The notes under the pieces were generated by a model. The model ran no database searches. It worked only from the letters and a program-made list of their open reading frames with translations, and was not told the DNA's origin. This document shows, in pieces, positions 7,198-7,867 of a stretch of 7,867 nt of DNA (its first letter is position 1; every line of letters begins with the position of its first letter). This stretch comes from an uncultured Opitutia bacterium. GTDB lineage: Bacteria > Verrucomicrobiota > Verrucomicrobiia > Opitutales > UBA953. The DNA lies in assembly GCA_937874455.1 (NCBI GenBank), contig CALNBE010000105.1, positions 1 through 7,867 on the forward strand, given 5' to 3'. Both the position numbers and the translations under genes were made by a program.

Positions 7198-7205
7198 GGG
7201 AGGAG
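7198..7205 (+). promoter_or_regulatory. Strong ribosome binding site for the lipoprotein gene
   Basis: GGGAGGAG lies 4 bases before the ATG at 7210; the GGAGG core is spaced 6 bases. It decides for this start over an in-frame ATG at 7189, which has no such site and would weaken the signal peptide. Confidence 0.8.
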
Positions 7206-7209
7206 CTGT

Positions 7210-7524
7210 ATGATTAAAACTGCCTTAGTAGGGCTTGTTTTTAGTGCTGCATTTCTTAGTTTCTTTCTTCTTCCTTCATGCCAAGAGCGAGATGAAGAGT
7301 CATATTTGGGGTGGCCCGATGGAGCGGAAGGACTTGTTGACCACCTTAATGGATGGGATGTGAAGGAGTTAACAAAGGCAAACGAGGGGGAGTGGGTGAG
7401 TGACGAAACTAGGCTTTGGATTGAAAGACATTTATATGAATTACATAAAATAAATGCTCGCTGCGATTGGTCGACAGAGTTTAAATGCTACAAATTGGTT
7501 AACAAAAATGAACCCACGAGATGA
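7210..7524 (+). CDS. Small putative lipoprotein, AT-rich, unknown function
   Basis: The ORF has 104 codons from the ATG after a strong ribosome binding site. The N-terminus MIKTALVGLVFSAAFLSFFLLPSC is a lipoprotein-type signal: one Lys, a hydrophobic stretch and lipobox LPSC with Cys24 as the probable lipidation site. The mature part (about 81 residues) is charged, with Trp-rich segments (YLGWPDGAEGLVDHLNGWD, GEWVSDETRLWIERHLYELHK) and two further cysteines (85, 93) that could form a disulfide. I recognise no family. GC is about 42% by hand count against roughly 60-70% in nearby genes, and codon choice is unlike its neighbours, suggesting transfer. It is framed by inverted 14-bp motif copies at 7169-7182 and 7550-7563, so it may be a passenger of a repeat-bounded cassette. 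It is probably a real gene because of RBS plus lipobox; function is unknown. Confidence 0.7.
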   Translation: MIKTALVGLVFSAAFLSFFLLPSCQERDEESYLGWPDGAEGLVDHLNGWDVKELTKANEGEWVSDETRLWIERHLYELHKINARCDWSTEFKCYKLVNKNEPTR

Positions 7525-7549
7525 GTCTTTTAATTGAGACAAAAAGTCG

Positions 7550-7563
7550 CGAAACGGTGCCAG
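7550..7563 (-). repeat. Motif copy C (CGAAACGGTGCCAG)
   Basis: On the plus strand CGAAACGGTGCCAG is identical to 7762-7775 and is the exact reverse complement of 7169-7182. It lies between the lipoprotein stop codon and the end of the transposase relic, 10 bases beyond the relic's stop. Confidence 0.8.
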
Positions 7564-7573
7564 TAGTGGTGTT

Positions 7574-7762
7574 TCATGAGGCAAGAACAAAGTTTGGGTT
7601 GGCGATGATTTTGTTGAAGAGGCAGAGCATTTTTCGCATGACTGCGACGAGGGCGACGAGGGCGGGTTTCCCGTTGTTGCGGAGTCTGTTGTAAAATTCT
7701 TTGAGGATGGGATTGTAGCGGACGGAGGAGACGGCTCCCATGTAGAGGACTTTTTTGGCCAC
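7574..7762 (-). pseudogene. IS110-family transposase, C-terminal relic
   Basis: The frame gives 62 residues: KKVLYMGAVSSVRYNPILKEFYNRL, then NGKPALVALVAVMRKMLCLFNKI and a natural C-terminal stop. This matches the end of the Transposase_20 (IS116/IS110/IS902) domain, typically written as LYMAALSAxRxNPxxKxFYxRLxxxGKxxKVALxAxMRKLLxxLN. Intact IS110-family proteins are about 300-450 residues with an N-terminal DEDD RuvC-like domain; that, the catalytic serine region and the upstream noncoding RNA region are all missing. The frame is open for only nine more codons before a stop (7790-7792), and homology begins exactly where motif copy D ends, so the break lies at or in that repeat. The GTG at 7762 is not a true start. 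The fragment is inactive on its own and marks an old insertion and deletion. Confidence 0.8.
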
Positions 7763-7779
7763 GAAACGGTGCCAGGCTC
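7757..7779 (-). repeat. 20-bp perfect inverted repeat, right arm (motif copy D)
   Basis: GGCCACGAAACGGTGCCAGG (7757-7776) is the exact reverse complement of 7168-7187. It continues to CTCTTTTCG so that the whole CGAAAC-GGTGCC-AGGCTC-TTTTCG unit is an imperfect palindrome. Of the five copies it is the closest to the widespread GGTGCCAGGCACC-type palindromic repeats known from many bacterial genomes. Confidence 0.8.
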
Positions 7780-7805
7780 TTTTCGCTGATTAGGGATGTT
7801 TTATG

Positions 7806-7831
7806 GGCACGAAAGGTGCCGAGCACTTTTT
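7806..7831 (+). repeat. Motif copy E, hairpin followed by five T
   Basis: GGCAC (7806-7810) can pair with GTGCC (7816-7820) around GAAAG. Alternatively GTGC (7816-7819) pairs with GCAC (7823-7826), directly followed by TTTTT, giving a weak terminator-like shape. CACGAAAGGTGCC differs from CACGAAACGGTGCC in copy D by one missing C. Confidence 0.5.
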
Positions 7832-7841
7832 CTAGGGGGGG

Positions 7842-7862
7842 GAAGGAAAAATCTTGAAAAGG
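7842..7862 (+). repeat. 21-bp direct repeat, right copy
   Basis: It is an exact second copy of 7016-7036, 826 bases downstream, preceded here by a run of G (7835-7842 is eight G including the repeat's first base). After the repeat the two copies diverge (AGCGGG versus CAGGG). Confidence 0.8.
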
Positions 7863-7867
7863 CAGGG

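Larger units (their letters stand above)
6720..7209. other. Long intergenic stretch with repeats, no convincing gene
   Basis: There are about 490 bases between the divergent regulator (minus) and lipoprotein (plus) genes. Short open frames on both strands have no ribosome binding sites, low-complexity translations and no recognisable domain. The stretch holds the 86-bp inverted-arm element (6834-6919), a weak copy of the GGTGCCAG-type motif (6974-6991), one copy of a 21-bp direct repeat (7016-7036), a GGGAATTTCCC hairpin (7089-7099), and the left arm of the 20-bp inverted repeat (7168-7187). Promoters for both flanking genes should lie here, but no -10/-35 pair is clear enough to call. Confidence 0.7.

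Noticed and set aside
7530..7826. 98-codon minus-strand frame overlapping the IS110 relic
   Set aside because: Its translation is a frame-shifted, His/Arg/Gln-rich reading of the transposase relic; the relic frame has the family motifs.
6974..7826. Motif cluster considered as a CRISPR array
   Set aside because: Copies differ in orientation, spacing (about 20 to 370 bases) and sequence, and genes lie between them; no cas genes are present.

Overview
The window looks like chromosomal DNA of a GC-rich Gram-negative heterotroph, most likely from the Verrucomicrobia (Opitutae-like). That rests on recalled resemblance of the LeuC and of the secreted glutaminase-A-like protein to proteins of that phylum, and no search was run. 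The first 6.7 kb is ordinary, tightly packed, GC-rich sequence. The last 1.15 kb is a different kind of DNA: poor in genes, rich in repeats and partly AT-rich.

Layout. Positions 3-443 (+) hold the C-terminal part of an aldose 1-epimerase, closed by a clear intrinsic terminator. Positions 543-2612 (+) encode a secreted 689-residue protein of the DUF4964/DUF5127/DUF4965/DUF1793 (fungal glutaminase A-like) family. It converges on a minus-strand block and shares a hairpin terminator with it. Read in its own direction, that block is an OmpR-type response regulator (6719-6033), a histidine kinase starting in a 4-base ATGA overlap (6036-4570), leuC (4486-3077) and a 128-residue protein resembling a degenerate GxxExxY/PDDEXK-like domain (3054-2668). 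leuD does not follow leuC. The regulator and kinase clearly form one signalling unit. Whether leuC is read with them across the 83-base gap cannot be decided from sequence.

From about 6830 to the end lies an accessory patch. It contains an 86-bp element bounded by 15-bp inverted arms and five variants of a GGTGCCAG-type half-palindromic motif. It also holds a small lipoprotein gene of about 42% GC framed by inverted copies of that motif, and a 62-residue C-terminal relic of an IS110-family transposase framed by direct copies of it. A perfect 20-bp inverted repeat encloses lipoprotein gene and relic together, and a 21-bp direct repeat (7016 and 7842) brackets the whole patch. This is the part most likely to hide something undescribed: a repeat-targeted insertion hotspot or a small passenger cassette.

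Throughout the GC-rich part the octamer GGAGGAAA/TTTCCTCC occurs about 13 times by hand count, on both strands and in several reading frames, far above chance.
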